From: Chloroflexota bacterium
GTDB lineage: Bacteria > Chloroflexota > Anaerolineae > Anaerolineales > Anaerolineaceae
Direction: 5' to 3'
NCBI GenBank assembly: GCA_029265085.1
Contig: JAJUJY010000001.1
Coordinates: forward strand, 21,581-85,580
Length of the DNA stretch: 64,000 bases
Shown here one piece after another: positions 39,901-49,275 of the stretch. The notes under the pieces are model-generated. The model did no database searches and had not been told where the DNA came from. It saw only the letters and a program-made list of their open reading frames with translations. Position 1 is the first letter of the stretch. Every line of letters begins with the position of its first letter. Made by a program: the position numbers and the translations under genes.

Positions 39901-42900
39901 TTACCGGATGACCGCAGGTAAATAAAGTTGGGTGTACCCGGCATCTACCTCCACAACCAGATTATCTATTGCCCATGATGCGCCATCTGGCAGGTTCAGT
40001 GAGCTAAAGAACAGGTGCAGGTCTTCAGCAGTATGCGTGAATTTGAATCGCAATGGATAGCGGGTATCCGGCACTGGCACGCCGCTCACTTCAAAACCCA
40101 ACTCATCTTGAGCGGCTGAACCAAAACGAGCCGGGAAGGAGCTACCGGGCAGCCAGCCGGGATAAGCCTGCTGGCATAGATCGTTGCAGAAGCTGGTATC
40201 CAACAACGGGCTAAATCCAACCTGCCCTAAGAACCATTGACTTGGATCACCATCCGGATTATTCCCCAACCAACCGCCGATCACATACAGGTCAAAACTA
40301 AGGATCACATTCTTATGCGCCGGTAAACCATCCAGGTCAAGGTAGAGGGTAGGTTCTCCACTACCAGAAAGGATTGTCTGGCCATTGGGTGCGGTTAATG
40401 GAGAGCCGCCCGTCCAACCGTCAAACGGTGATTGGTCAAACACTTCATTCAAAACTTCGGCCTGCCAGGCTACCTGCGTACTGAAGCTGTCGGTATTGTT
40501 CAGCGCAGCAGTTTCCGGCCATCCTACCCGGGTTGTTTCCACACTGCCGCTGAAATCCAATGTTTCGCCTTTTTCTGCGGTCACCTTACCGCTGACCCAG
40601 ATGATATGCGGGCTTCCAGGAGCAACGCTGTCCAACTGGCAAGTCAACATCTGTCCGCTGATTGAGCAATCCGGATCATCCACAGTCATATTAGACAACC
40701 CCACCGGCAACGTTACTTCCGCCACCACATCCGGGATCGCCAGCGAAGTATTCACCGAGACCACAACCTTAAAGCGGTATTCATTATTCTGCAGCGCATC
40801 CACCGGGGAGAAAGGCGCTAAATCCAAGGCAAGGTCTCCGCCGGTAATCGTCAGCGTGTAAGGCTGCTCCATCACCAATGGGAATAGAGAAGCATCCGTC
40901 CATCGCAGAACAAAAGGATAAGCTCCTGGTACATTGGGTGTGCCGTAAAAAATCATACCTGCCGGGCTGAGATCATTGATCACAATTTCCGGAATGATCC
41001 CAGCTACTGCGCTTCCAGTTGGATCCACTTCCATTCCAGGGGGTAATGCGCCTTCTACACTGACGGCAATTGGTTTCGCGCCGCCAGCAATATCAAAACG
41101 GTGTTCGTAGTACGTATACACGGGACTTTCAAGGACAGTTATTGGTGTAAAGCTGTACTGCGGTGCTTCACCCGCATCATCCTGCCCCCAACACGTCAAT
41201 TTATTCCCGGCTCGAATACCGCAGGCATGATTATCATACGTTGCTAGCCCAACAAAGCTGCCATACCTAGAATTGGTTTGGCCAGCAGAATCATCCCCCC
41301 AACAGGTCGCAGCACCGCTTGCATCCAACCCGCAGGTCTGGTTTCCTCCCGCTGCAATCAGGCTGAAACTGGCCGGACTCACTGGCACAGTACTTTGCCC
41401 GCTGCTGTTATCTCCCCAACATTCCACGCTGCCGTTTGACCGCAGCCCACAGGAATGTGCTGATCCGGACACCAGTTGGGTAAAAGCGCCTGCCGGCGGC
41501 GCATTGATTGCCCCCCAACAGGCTGCTTCACCGCTGTTGTTCAATGCGCAGGTATGACCGCCGCCTGCGCTTAAGATACTGAACAAGCCAACCGGAGCAG
41601 AAGTCTGCCCGGATGCGTTGCTGCCCTGGCATTCCACCTGCCCGCCAATGCGCAGCGCGCACACATGTGCTTCACCGACACTCAGGTCAATATACGGGCC
41701 TTCTTCAAAAAGCGGCAGGGATGCACCACCATAACTCACACACACCACATTCCCATTGGTGCGCAGACCACAGGCATAATCATCCCCAACACCCAGGCGG
41801 ACAAATGCACCCGTCAGAGTGGTCAGTGCACAATTTACTCCAACACAACCCAAAGTTCCATCCGCCTTATAAATATACGTATGATCCAACCCGGTGCGAA
41901 GCTGGGGTGTTTGCACAAATGGGGAAACAATATACTCAAATGCAGTTGCTTGATTATTCCCCTGCTGATAAAGCTCATCTCCCGGATAAACAATAGAAAT
42001 TTCTTTGGTGCCAGAAGTGGCAAAAAGCATCCAGCAGCTTCCCACCCCATTGAGCAGATTCACCTGACATTCGTTGCCCTCCGCGCTGACCGTTACCATG
42101 CCGGTTGGTTCAACGCCCATGCTATCGCCGCTCTGCGCATGCACAGAGAAATTCACCAGCACCGGGCTGCCAGCCATTGCACTGGAAGGTGAGGCGGTAT
42201 CGATCTTTGCATCTACCAATCCGCGCACCGTGAGCGTATACGATTTTTCAGCAGTCAAAGCCGGATTATGATCTGCTTCCTGTGCGCGTAATGTAATAGG
42301 GTAAACCCCCGCCACAGCAGGTGTGCCGGAAATCAAGCCCGAAGTGGAATTAAGCGTCAGGCCATTTGGCAGGCTACCTGAGCTGATACTGTAGGAATAT
42401 TGGGTATCTCTTCCACCTGCTGCCGTGGTCTGTGCGCTCCATGTCACGCCTTTATTTGCCTGTGGCAGACTGGCCGGGGAAATTGAGACCACAGGCGCCT
42501 GTCCGCTGCTGTTGTTTCCCCAACATTGCATGGTTCCATTCGTAAGAATACCGCAAACATGGTCAGCGCCGGAAGCTATTCGGGTAAAAGAACCCGCCGG
42601 AGCAGTTGCCAATCCACCCCAACAGGTGGCAGCACCGCTCGCATTGATTGCGCAGGCGAAATTACCCCCCGCCGAAACATCGGCAAATTCACCGGTTGGT
42701 TCAGTGCGGATACTATCCACAACGCCATTTCCACCCCAGCATTCCAGCGAACCATCCTCGTGCAGCCCACAGGTGAACGTGCCGCCCGAACTAATTTTTG
42801 TGATGATCCCACGGGTTAGCAAATCCGCCGGAATTGTTGTTTGTCCATAGGTATTTACACCCCAGCAGCGCACACTACCATCATCAACCAGACCACAAGT

Positions 42901-45333
42901 ATGATCATTCCCTGCATCCACCCCAGTATATAATCGAAGGAAACCTGGATTAGGTACAGACAGACGGTTCAAGGCACTATTGCCCCAACATTGAATAAAC
43001 CCAGCTTTCGTCATCAAGCAGGAATGGGTATTTCCGGATGTGACCCTGGCTATATCGGTTGTGGCTGGTATCGTAGAAACAACGCCGTAGGTATTATTGC
43101 CCCAACATTTCACCATTCGGTTAAGCCCCAATGCACAACCGTAGGTTTTTCCTAAATCCAGCTGATCAAAAACACCCGCGGCAGGATTTGAACTTTGGAA
43201 GGAATCATCCTTACCCCAGCAAGCCAATTTTCCGGTCCCGTCGATCGTACATGAGAATTGGTCTCCTGAACCGATCGCCGGAGTAATTTCAACGGAATTC
43301 ACCAGGATAGAAGAGGTCTCGTTGCTGGGTTTGTAATAAATATCCCCTTCGTAAGCGGCCGTTACGGTCTGCGTACCAAACACACTGAAGTAGAGGGTAC
43401 ATTCAGCGACTCCACTCAAGTCCAGGGTCGCCCGGCAGGACGCATCACTATCTGAACTGGACACCAGTACATCGCCGGTCACTTGCGGTGCTGATGGAAT
43501 TTTGTTCACCGTCACCCGTACCAGCGCCGGGCTGCCTGCATCCACTGAAGCTGGCAGCGAAATGGATAATGTGGTTGTTCCATCAATAACACTGGTCGAA
43601 TAATTTTGCACTTTCGGACTGAGTGCCAGGGGCAGGCCGCTGCCCGGAAAAGTTTCTGCTGCTGACAGGCTGAAGTTGAAAGTACCTGCTACGGATGGAG
43701 ATCCGCTAAGGTCTGCCCCGGATAGGGTAACTCCGGCTGGTAAACTACCGCTTGAAACCGCAATGGTATAGGGCTCATTTCCACCTGCTGCAGAAAAGGA
43801 TTGGCTAAACGGTTTATCTTTGCCCAGGTATTGGGATATGGTGGTTGGAGATAGAGTAATTGCGGGTGCTTTCCCGTAGGTATTATCACCCCAACAGGAA
43901 AGTGTCTGGCTGGCTCCAGCCGGTTTCAATGCACAGGAATGTAAAAATCCACTGGAAAACTGGTCAAAAACAGTGGCTGTATCCACACCTGGATTACCGC
44001 TACCCCAGCAGGAAATTTTCCCATCTGTTTTTTTCGCGCAGCTATAATTTGAACCTGAATCCACCACAGTATAAGTAGTGCCGGAAGGGGGTGTCAGGAT
44101 CGTCGGTCCCCAACAAGTTATTGATCCATCCGTTTTCAAGCCGCAGGCATGGGTATTGCCAACCTCTAATGACTTCAAGGTTAAGTTGGGGGCACTGGTA
44201 CTGCTGCCCCAACAAACCGGCTTGCTGGTACTTTTGAGAATGGCACAGTCATGGGTTATCCCCGCGCTAACGGTTGTAACTTTTTCGGTAGGAACCGCCT
44301 GTAAAGCCGTTGTCAGATTTCCCCAACAGTGCAGGATACGATTCACATCAATCGCGCAGACATGCTCATCACCGGCACTGATATTTACATAATTTCCGGA
44401 TGGAATATTCAAGGTTACATCCGTGTTATCCCCCCAACAGGAAATTGTGCCGTCCATATTAAGACCGCAGGTCTGGTACCCTCCTGAGCTGATTTTAGAG
44501 AATGGTCCCAGGATGGTAGGATCACCGGCCGGATAACCATCCGAAAGCCCCCAGCAAGACATTCGCCCGCTGCTGGAAAGCCAACAGGTATGATTTCGGC
44601 CAGTACTCAACGCCGAAGTTACCTCCAGTTCCCCAACTGTAATTGTGTTGCTATCAGAGCTGTTTTGGAAATAGGTATTATCGCTGGTGTAATCTACCTG
44701 GATTGTTTTAGAACCTGAAGTGGGGAAAATCAATGCACATTCACCCTGTCCATTACTATCCAATGCCGCTGAACAGGTTGGCCCGCCCACCCCAGAGGTG
44801 ACCGCCACACTGCCGGTTGGTTTTTCACCGCTAATTGTGGGGGAAAAATCCACCTGCACATTGACCCAGATTGGAAACCCTGCCACATAATGGCTGGTGC
44901 CGCCTGGATGGTCGCTTTGTAATGTAAAACTTACTACCGTTGCAGCCTCAGCGGTGAAATCAAGCGTTGCACTGCCAGTATTTTTCGGGTTTGCATCATC
45001 TTGAAATGAAATTGTCACGCTAAAAACACCATATTCTGTTGGCGTGCCGGAAAGGGTGCAGGTGCTGGTTTGAAAGGTGAGACCAGGAATGCTGCCGGAC
45101 ATACTGCACGTATACGGAGCCGTTCCACCACTGGCTGAATAGGTCCTTGACCAAGCTGTGCCAAGAACAGCAGGCAAGTCATCTCCAATATACGCAACGG
45201 TCAATTCGCCACCGGCTGCCTGTACGGGATGAACACCAGTGATTCCGCCTGTAACCGCAGCCAGACAGATCAATCCCACCAAAAGTATTTGCCAAATCCT
45301 CAAAGGAATACGAGGGAAATTCCATTTTGCCAT
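39901..45333 (-). CDS. Exported giant with three Ig-Ig-RCC1 propeller modules
   Basis: Protein of 1810 residues from the ATG at 45333 (GAGGAG eight bases upstream). A signal peptide (to about residue 40) is followed by three copies of a roughly 450-residue module: a He_PIG-type Ig fold (SGSLPxGxTL, SGTPxxxG), a Big_3-type Ig fold with one conserved Cys pair, and seven RCC1-like repeats. Each repeat has the form G-x2-H-x-C-G/A-L-x(5-8)-G-x3-C-W-G. Then come another He_PIG domain, a DUF11-like domain, and a C-terminal domain ending YLPAVIR that is shared with the Vgb-like protein at 47264. It is probably a surface protein for binding. No enzyme motif is seen. Confidence 0.88.
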   Translation of the reverse strand: MAKWNFPRIPLRIWQILLVGLICLAAVTGGITGVHPVQAAGGELTVAYIGDDLPAVLGTAWSRTYSASGGTAPYTCSMSGSIPGLTFQTSTCTLSGTPTEYGVFSVTISFQDDANPKNTGSATLDFTAEAATVVSFTLQSDHPGGTSHYVAGFPIWVNVQVDFSPTISGEKPTGSVAVTSGVGGPTCSAALDSNGQGECALIFPTSGSKTIQVDYTSDNTYFQNSSDSNTITVGELEVTSALSTGRNHTCWLSSSGRMSCWGLSDGYPAGDPTILGPFSKISSGGYQTCGLNMDGTISCWGDNTDVTLNIPSGNYVNISAGDEHVCAIDVNRILHCWGNLTTALQAVPTEKVTTVSAGITHDCAILKSTSKPVCWGSSTSAPNLTLKSLEVGNTHACGLKTDGSITCWGPTILTPPSGTTYTVVDSGSNYSCAKKTDGKISCWGSGNPGVDTATVFDQFSSGFLHSCALKPAGASQTLSCWGDNTYGKAPAITLSPTTISQYLGKDKPFSQSFSAAGGNEPYTIAVSSGSLPAGVTLSGADLSGSPSVAGTFNFSLSAAETFPGSGLPLALSPKVQNYSTSVIDGTTTLSISLPASVDAGSPALVRVTVNKIPSAPQVTGDVLVSSSDSDASCRATLDLSGVAECTLYFSVFGTQTVTAAYEGDIYYKPSNETSSILVNSVEITPAIGSGDQFSCTIDGTGKLACWGKDDSFQSSNPAAGVFDQLDLGKTYGCALGLNRMVKCWGNNTYGVVSTIPATTDIARVTSGNTHSCLMTKAGFIQCWGNSALNRLSVPNPGFLRLYTGVDAGNDHTCGLVDDGSVRCWGVNTYGQTTIPADLLTRGIITKISSGGTFTCGLHEDGSLECWGGNGVVDSIRTEPTGEFADVSAGGNFACAINASGAATCWGGLATAPAGSFTRIASGADHVCGILTNGTMQCWGNNSSGQAPVVSISPASLPQANKGVTWSAQTTAAGGRDTQYSYSISSGSLPNGLTLNSTSGLISGTPAVAGVYPITLRAQEADHNPALTAEKSYTLTVRGLVDAKIDTASPSSAMAGSPVLVNFSVHAQSGDSMGVEPTGMVTVSAEGNECQVNLLNGVGSCWMLFATSGTKEISIVYPGDELYQQGNNQATAFEYIVSPFVQTPQLRTGLDHTYIYKADGTLGCVGVNCALTTLTGAFVRLGVGDDYACGLRTNGNVVCVSYGGASLPLFEEGPYIDLSVGEAHVCALRIGGQVECQGSNASGQTSAPVGLFSILSAGGGHTCALNNSGEAACWGAINAPPAGAFTQLVSGSAHSCGLRSNGSVECWGDNSSGQSTVPVSPASFSLIAAGGNQTCGLDASGAATCWGDDSAGQTNSRYGSFVGLATYDNHACGIRAGNKLTCWGQDDAGEAPQYSFTPITVLESPVYTYYEHRFDIAGGAKPIAVSVEGALPPGMEVDPTGSAVAGIIPEIVINDLSPAGMIFYGTPNVPGAYPFVLRWTDASLFPLVMEQPYTLTITGGDLALDLAPFSPVDALQNNEYRFKVVVSVNTSLAIPDVVAEVTLPVGLSNMTVDDPDCSISGQMLTCQLDSVAPGSPHIIWVSGKVTAEKGETLDFSGSVETTRVGWPETAALNNTDSFSTQVAWQAEVLNEVFDQSPFDGWTGGSPLTAPNGQTILSGSGEPTLYLDLDGLPAHKNVILSFDLYVIGGWLGNNPDGDPSQWFLGQVGFSPLLDTSFCNDLCQQAYPGWLPGSSFPARFGSAAQDELGFEVSGVPVPDTRYPLRFKFTHTAEDLHLFFSSLNLPDGASWAIDNLVVEVDAGYTQLYLPAVIR
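41158..45207 (-). repeat. Three tandem copies of a 450-residue module within the RCC1 protein
   Basis: Module borders by residue pattern are about 45207-43861, 43860-42496 and 42495-41158. The RCC1 blocks within them lie at about 44601-43864, 43275-42496 and 41901-41164. I count seven repeats in each block, enough for one closed seven-bladed propeller per block. Almost every repeat has two Cys; the first repeat of block 3 has Tyr where its first Cys should be, and a few CWG triplets vary there. Confidence 0.8.
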
Positions 45334-45388
45334 GACGCGCGCTCCTCTACAATCCATCCCAACACCAGGCAGACGTTAATTTGCCAAT

Positions 45389-47242
45389 TTATTGAACATC
45401 AATCAATACAGCTTTCACCACAACGCGCCACCGGTATGTGCCGCTCGCTTCATCAAAAGATTTACAGGTAACCAGGGTCAGCCAGGCTTCTTCGGCATGG
45501 CTAACCACAGCCTTATCATCCGGACTGACAACCGCGACATTTCGAACCTCATAGACATAGGTGCTGCCAAAAGATTGCACGACGATACGATCACCCCAAC
45601 GCAACTTATGCAAGCGGGCAAATGGACCGGGTTTACCGTTGGGCAAATAATTATGGGCAGCAAGCACCGAATTCCCTTGCCAACCTGGGAAAGCTGTACC
45701 ATTAAGCCAGCCAGCCTTATCCCACAGCCAGCTGGTGTCCCAAACACCTTCATTGAAAGGCACGCCGGTGATTTCAGCTTTCACACCCAGGCGGGGAATT
45801 TCCAACACCAAATCATCCAGTACCTGGTACTGCTTATCCTTCGGCTGCGGCAGAAGCACTGTAACACGGCCTGCAGCAAAACCAGTTTCCGGCAAAACAA
45901 TCTCTTCAACTACGCGCAGTGTGAGTGCTTTTTCAAACGATAGACCGGCTGGATCAGTCGCACGAATACGAATCGACAGATATTCCGGATTGGCAAGAAT
46001 TTTTGCATTGACCAACAAATGATTGCCACTAATGGTAAACAAAGCGTTTGAATCACTCCCTGCACCTGCCACTAGTTCAAAGGTATGCGTCTCATCCGTG
46101 TTGGGGTCCACTGCAGAAAGACTGGCAACCTTTGCTCCAACCGGCGAAAATGCTGTCACACGATCACGGCTCATTGAAATATCAGTCGGCGGGGCATTTA
46201 CCCGGTGGATATAAATTTCTGAGGTGCTGGGCTGCAATACAACCGGATTTGTCGCGTTTAGGTTCACCCCCATATTGCCCTGATATTCAGCAACCACATC
46301 ATGCAAATGCGGCGTAGTAAAGGTCAGTGAACAACGTCCATCCACAATCGTTCCAGTGCAGGTTGAAGAACCACTGGTCACTTTTACATAGTCACCAGGG
46401 GCTGGAGTACCATCAGGTGATGTAACGGTGTAATATACCCAAACGGCTTCATCCAACACCGAAGGTTCCGGGCTCATACTGGTAATTGTGGTAAAGGTGT
46501 TCGATTCGCTGACTTTATGCGGCACAGCCGGTGAAACAGCCGGAAAGGTATACGTATCGCCAGCATAGGCTGCACATAAATAAACTTTTCCCGCGGCGGT
46601 CATATTCATCGAACATGAACCAATCCCCCCAGAAAGCCCTAATGTACAAAAATCGACAGCGGAGGTTACAACCGGAACAGTGCAAGTTGTGTCACTGCGC
46701 CAGACTGTGACATTACCAGTGGGAACAGGCCCATCGGAACTGAGCGACACCTCCGCAGTAATTGCTCGGTTAATGATAGATGGATCCGGCGTATCGGAGG
46801 TAATCGTCACAACCGGGGTATGTTTATTCTTTATCACCAGGTTTACCAAACCGGAAGCCGAAGGGACAAAGCCATCATCGCCCAAATAGAACGCTTTTAA
46901 TGGCACTGTGGCCGGGGTTAGATAGGTCAGTTTACAATTTCCTTCACCCGCAGCATCCAGAGCAAAATAGCATACAAGGCTCTGTCCGGACCGGATTTCG
47001 ACGTATCCGGTGGGAACCCCCTCGGCGCGGCTTACTGACGAGACCCTGATGCTGACCGTCAACTGTTGGCTAATATAAGCCGGGTTGGGCGTGATGCTGG
47101 TGAATTCAATCACGGTATTCAAAGGTTCTGCCGCTTTCACGGTTTGAACCGGGCTTATCAGGCCAGCCAATACAACCAGAATCAATACCCAGGCTGGAGA
47201 AAAAATCATCCGCCTGTAGTTTAATTTTTTACCAGGATTCAT
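45389..47242 (-). CDS. Ig-domain protein with internal LPETG and C-terminal sortase domain
   Basis: Protein of 617 residues. A signal peptide or anchor (residues 10-37) precedes Big_3-type Ig domains and a cadherin-like domain (SLSAVDPNTDETHTFELVAG, SIRIRATDPAGLSFEKAL). Then comes LPETGF (450-455), and after about 25 residues a sortase domain: catalytic His530 in VLAAHNYLP, Cys593 in LTLVTC, and Arg604 or Arg606 in TYRWRVVV. There is no C-terminal membrane helix. Sortases cut LPxTG-type motifs and join the Thr to an amine. An LPETG directly ahead of the enzyme suggests self-processing or self-linkage. It sits between two secreted giants. AAGGAG precedes the ATG. Confidence 0.9.
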   Translation of the reverse strand: MNPGKKLNYRRMIFSPAWVLILVVLAGLISPVQTVKAAEPLNTVIEFTSITPNPAYISQQLTVSIRVSSVSRAEGVPTGYVEIRSGQSLVCYFALDAAGEGNCKLTYLTPATVPLKAFYLGDDGFVPSASGLVNLVIKNKHTPVVTITSDTPDPSIINRAITAEVSLSSDGPVPTGNVTVWRSDTTCTVPVVTSAVDFCTLGLSGGIGSCSMNMTAAGKVYLCAAYAGDTYTFPAVSPAVPHKVSESNTFTTITSMSPEPSVLDEAVWVYYTVTSPDGTPAPGDYVKVTSGSSTCTGTIVDGRCSLTFTTPHLHDVVAEYQGNMGVNLNATNPVVLQPSTSEIYIHRVNAPPTDISMSRDRVTAFSPVGAKVASLSAVDPNTDETHTFELVAGAGSDSNALFTISGNHLLVNAKILANPEYLSIRIRATDPAGLSFEKALTLRVVEEIVLPETGFAAGRVTVLLPQPKDKQYQVLDDLVLEIPRLGVKAEITGVPFNEGVWDTSWLWDKAGWLNGTAFPGWQGNSVLAAHNYLPNGKPGPFARLHKLRWGDRIVVQSFGSTYVYEVRNVAVVSPDDKAVVSHAEEAWLTLVTCKSFDEASGTYRWRVVVKAVLIDVQ

Positions 47243-47263
47243 ATCAATTCACTCCTTCCCCAG

Positions 47264-49255
47264 CTACCGGACCAAAAACGGGATATACACCCGGTCCCAC
47301 AGATTGTCATAAAAAATTTTGATACTGACATTATCAATCGCCCACTTCTCTCGATCCAGCTCATCCAAATTCAAACCCATAAATAAAATATCCAACGCCA
47401 GATTGGTATGCACCTCTTGATAACAAAAATGATATTTTGCATCTCGGATTGCCGAATACCCATCATACTCACCCAATGCAGCCGCTTTCGTTTGGAAGGC
47501 AAATTTTTCATCGGGGTAATTTGCCGGAAATGCCTGGTCATAGAGCCGTTGGTTTGAATATGTGGTAACCAGCAATTGTTGATCATCGATATAATTTGCC
47601 CACAAATCCGGCCCAATGACCGTGATGTCATCGTCTGCCACATATTGGCTGCCGTCCCACGGCCCTAACACATACAGGTCAAAACACAACCAGACCCGGT
47701 CGTGCGAAGGCAGAATCGGGTATTTAAATTTCACTTCCTGGTTATCAAACAAACCCAACACATCTAAACCGGCTACCGGCTTACTGGTTTTCTGATCTGA
47801 CCAAAAATCATCCGCGCCTTGCGAGAAATCATTGAAATATTCGATCCAACGCCGCAATTCCTTATGAAGAATGACCCGATTATTGGCTGGCTGATAATCT
47901 CCCTCTGAAGGTGTTACTTCAAAAGCAAAGGAACGATTAACCGACTCCACATGAATACGGTCAGTAGTCATCACAAAGCGTACAGGCAGAGCCTCACCTG
48001 CGCCCAACGCAGGCAGCACACAATGGACTGTCAAACCGTTATCCGTACAATCTCCATCAGGTAAGTCTGTGCGCACAAAATGAATATTTTCATCCAGCGT
48101 CAGGTCAAATTCCACATTTAACGCTTCTGCATGGGTGTAATTAACCACCAAAGTGTCAATATAAAATTCTCCCGCAGCCAGCAGAAGCGGCGGCTGATAG
48201 GTGATAAACAGCTGCAAGTCACGTAACAGCGGAGCGCCATCGAGCATTACCTGGTTGATAGCACTTGAATTCGCTGCGGTAAAAATCAGGTTATTATCCG
48301 GCCCAGTAATGATCTGCGAGCGGCCGTCATAGGTATACACCGGGTTTGCCAGCAGGTTTTCCTGAAGATTGGCTGGTGCACCATTAACCAGTTCAAAAAA
48401 GCCTACCGAATGAGTGCCCAAAAACCAGATGCGGCCGTCTGGACCAATTGTCAGGTCAGTCAACGAAGCGCTTGCGGTGACCAACGGAAACAAGGCAAAG
48501 GTCTCATTTTGCGGATCGAAACGCCCAATGGTTTTACCAGCATTAAACACAATCCATAGATTTTGATCCGGTCCGTATAGAATTTCTAAAGGTCTTGCCG
48601 GTGGGGTTGGAATCGTGTATTCTGTGATTTCACCTTCCAGTGTAATCTTACCAATTCGATACCCCCCCCACTCGGTAAACCAGAAATCGCCACGCGGATC
48701 CGAAATGATGCTGTGGGGTTTACTATTGGGCGTCGGTAATGAAAATTCGCTGATCGTTCCATCCAACGTAATTCGCCCAATCCGATTCCCATCAAACTCG
48801 GTAAACCAGATGGTTTCGTCATGCCCCAATGCAATGCCGGTTGGGCTGCGCCCTGCTGCTTCCAATGCAAACTCTTCTAAATCACCGCCGGGAATCAGTC
48901 GTCCAATCTTATTACTGTTTTTCTCAGTAAACCAAAGAGTCTGGTCGGGGCCAATCGTGATGTCCAACGGAACAGAAGCCGGATCAGGTAATGCAAAAGT
49001 GTCAGCACTCAATCCATTAATCCAGCCAATAGCTCCACTAGCAGAAAGCATGAACCAGGTGGACTGGTCTGGTCCATAAACCAAGCCCGCCGGATACGAG
49101 CCGTCATCAAAACTGGTTATTGGCGTGATTGGTATTGGTGTTTGCCGGATCGTCACTGCATCAGCAGGAGCGATCCCGGACATGCACAGGCTGAACAGAG
49201 CGATACATAATGCGGTTAACCGCCAGGGTAGATGAAATGGCTTTCTTGGTTGCAT
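47264..49255 (-). CDS. Exported Vgb-like seven-bladed propeller protein
   Basis: Protein of 663 residues from the ATG at 49255 (AGGTGA five bases upstream; a GTG nine bases earlier is the alternative). After a signal peptide come seven repeats built on G-P-D-x3-L-W-F-T-E (for example GPDQTLWFTEKNSNKIGRL), the pattern of virginiamycin B lyase and other streptogramin-lyase-like propellers. A Vgb enzymatic role is unlikely, since these repeats are common in secreted binding proteins. A DUF11-like domain and the same C-terminal domain as the RCC1 protein follow (FDLYVLGPW, EKWAIDNVSIKI), ending VYIPFLVR. It is cotranscribed with its neighbours. Confidence 0.87.
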   Translation of the reverse strand: MQPRKPFHLPWRLTALCIALFSLCMSGIAPADAVTIRQTPIPITPITSFDDGSYPAGLVYGPDQSTWFMLSASGAIGWINGLSADTFALPDPASVPLDITIGPDQTLWFTEKNSNKIGRLIPGGDLEEFALEAAGRSPTGIALGHDETIWFTEFDGNRIGRITLDGTISEFSLPTPNSKPHSIISDPRGDFWFTEWGGYRIGKITLEGEITEYTIPTPPARPLEILYGPDQNLWIVFNAGKTIGRFDPQNETFALFPLVTASASLTDLTIGPDGRIWFLGTHSVGFFELVNGAPANLQENLLANPVYTYDGRSQIITGPDNNLIFTAANSSAINQVMLDGAPLLRDLQLFITYQPPLLLAAGEFYIDTLVVNYTHAEALNVEFDLTLDENIHFVRTDLPDGDCTDNGLTVHCVLPALGAGEALPVRFVMTTDRIHVESVNRSFAFEVTPSEGDYQPANNRVILHKELRRWIEYFNDFSQGADDFWSDQKTSKPVAGLDVLGLFDNQEVKFKYPILPSHDRVWLCFDLYVLGPWDGSQYVADDDITVIGPDLWANYIDDQQLLVTTYSNQRLYDQAFPANYPDEKFAFQTKAAALGEYDGYSAIRDAKYHFCYQEVHTNLALDILFMGLNLDELDREKWAIDNVSIKIFYDNLWDRVYIPFLVR

Positions 49256-49275
49256 TTTGGTCACCTTTCCTGCGG

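Noticed and set aside
41164..44601. Regularly spaced CCCCAACA strings that look like a repeat array or CRISPR
   Set aside because: They encode the recurring Cys-Trp-Gly of RCC1 repeats, spacing follows codons and varies, and spacers are coding.
47264..49255. Virginiamycin B lyase (antibiotic resistance) as the function of the propeller protein
   Set aside because: The repeats match the fold, but the DUF11-like domain, the C-terminal surface domain and the export signal point to a binding protein, and such repeats are common in secreted proteins.
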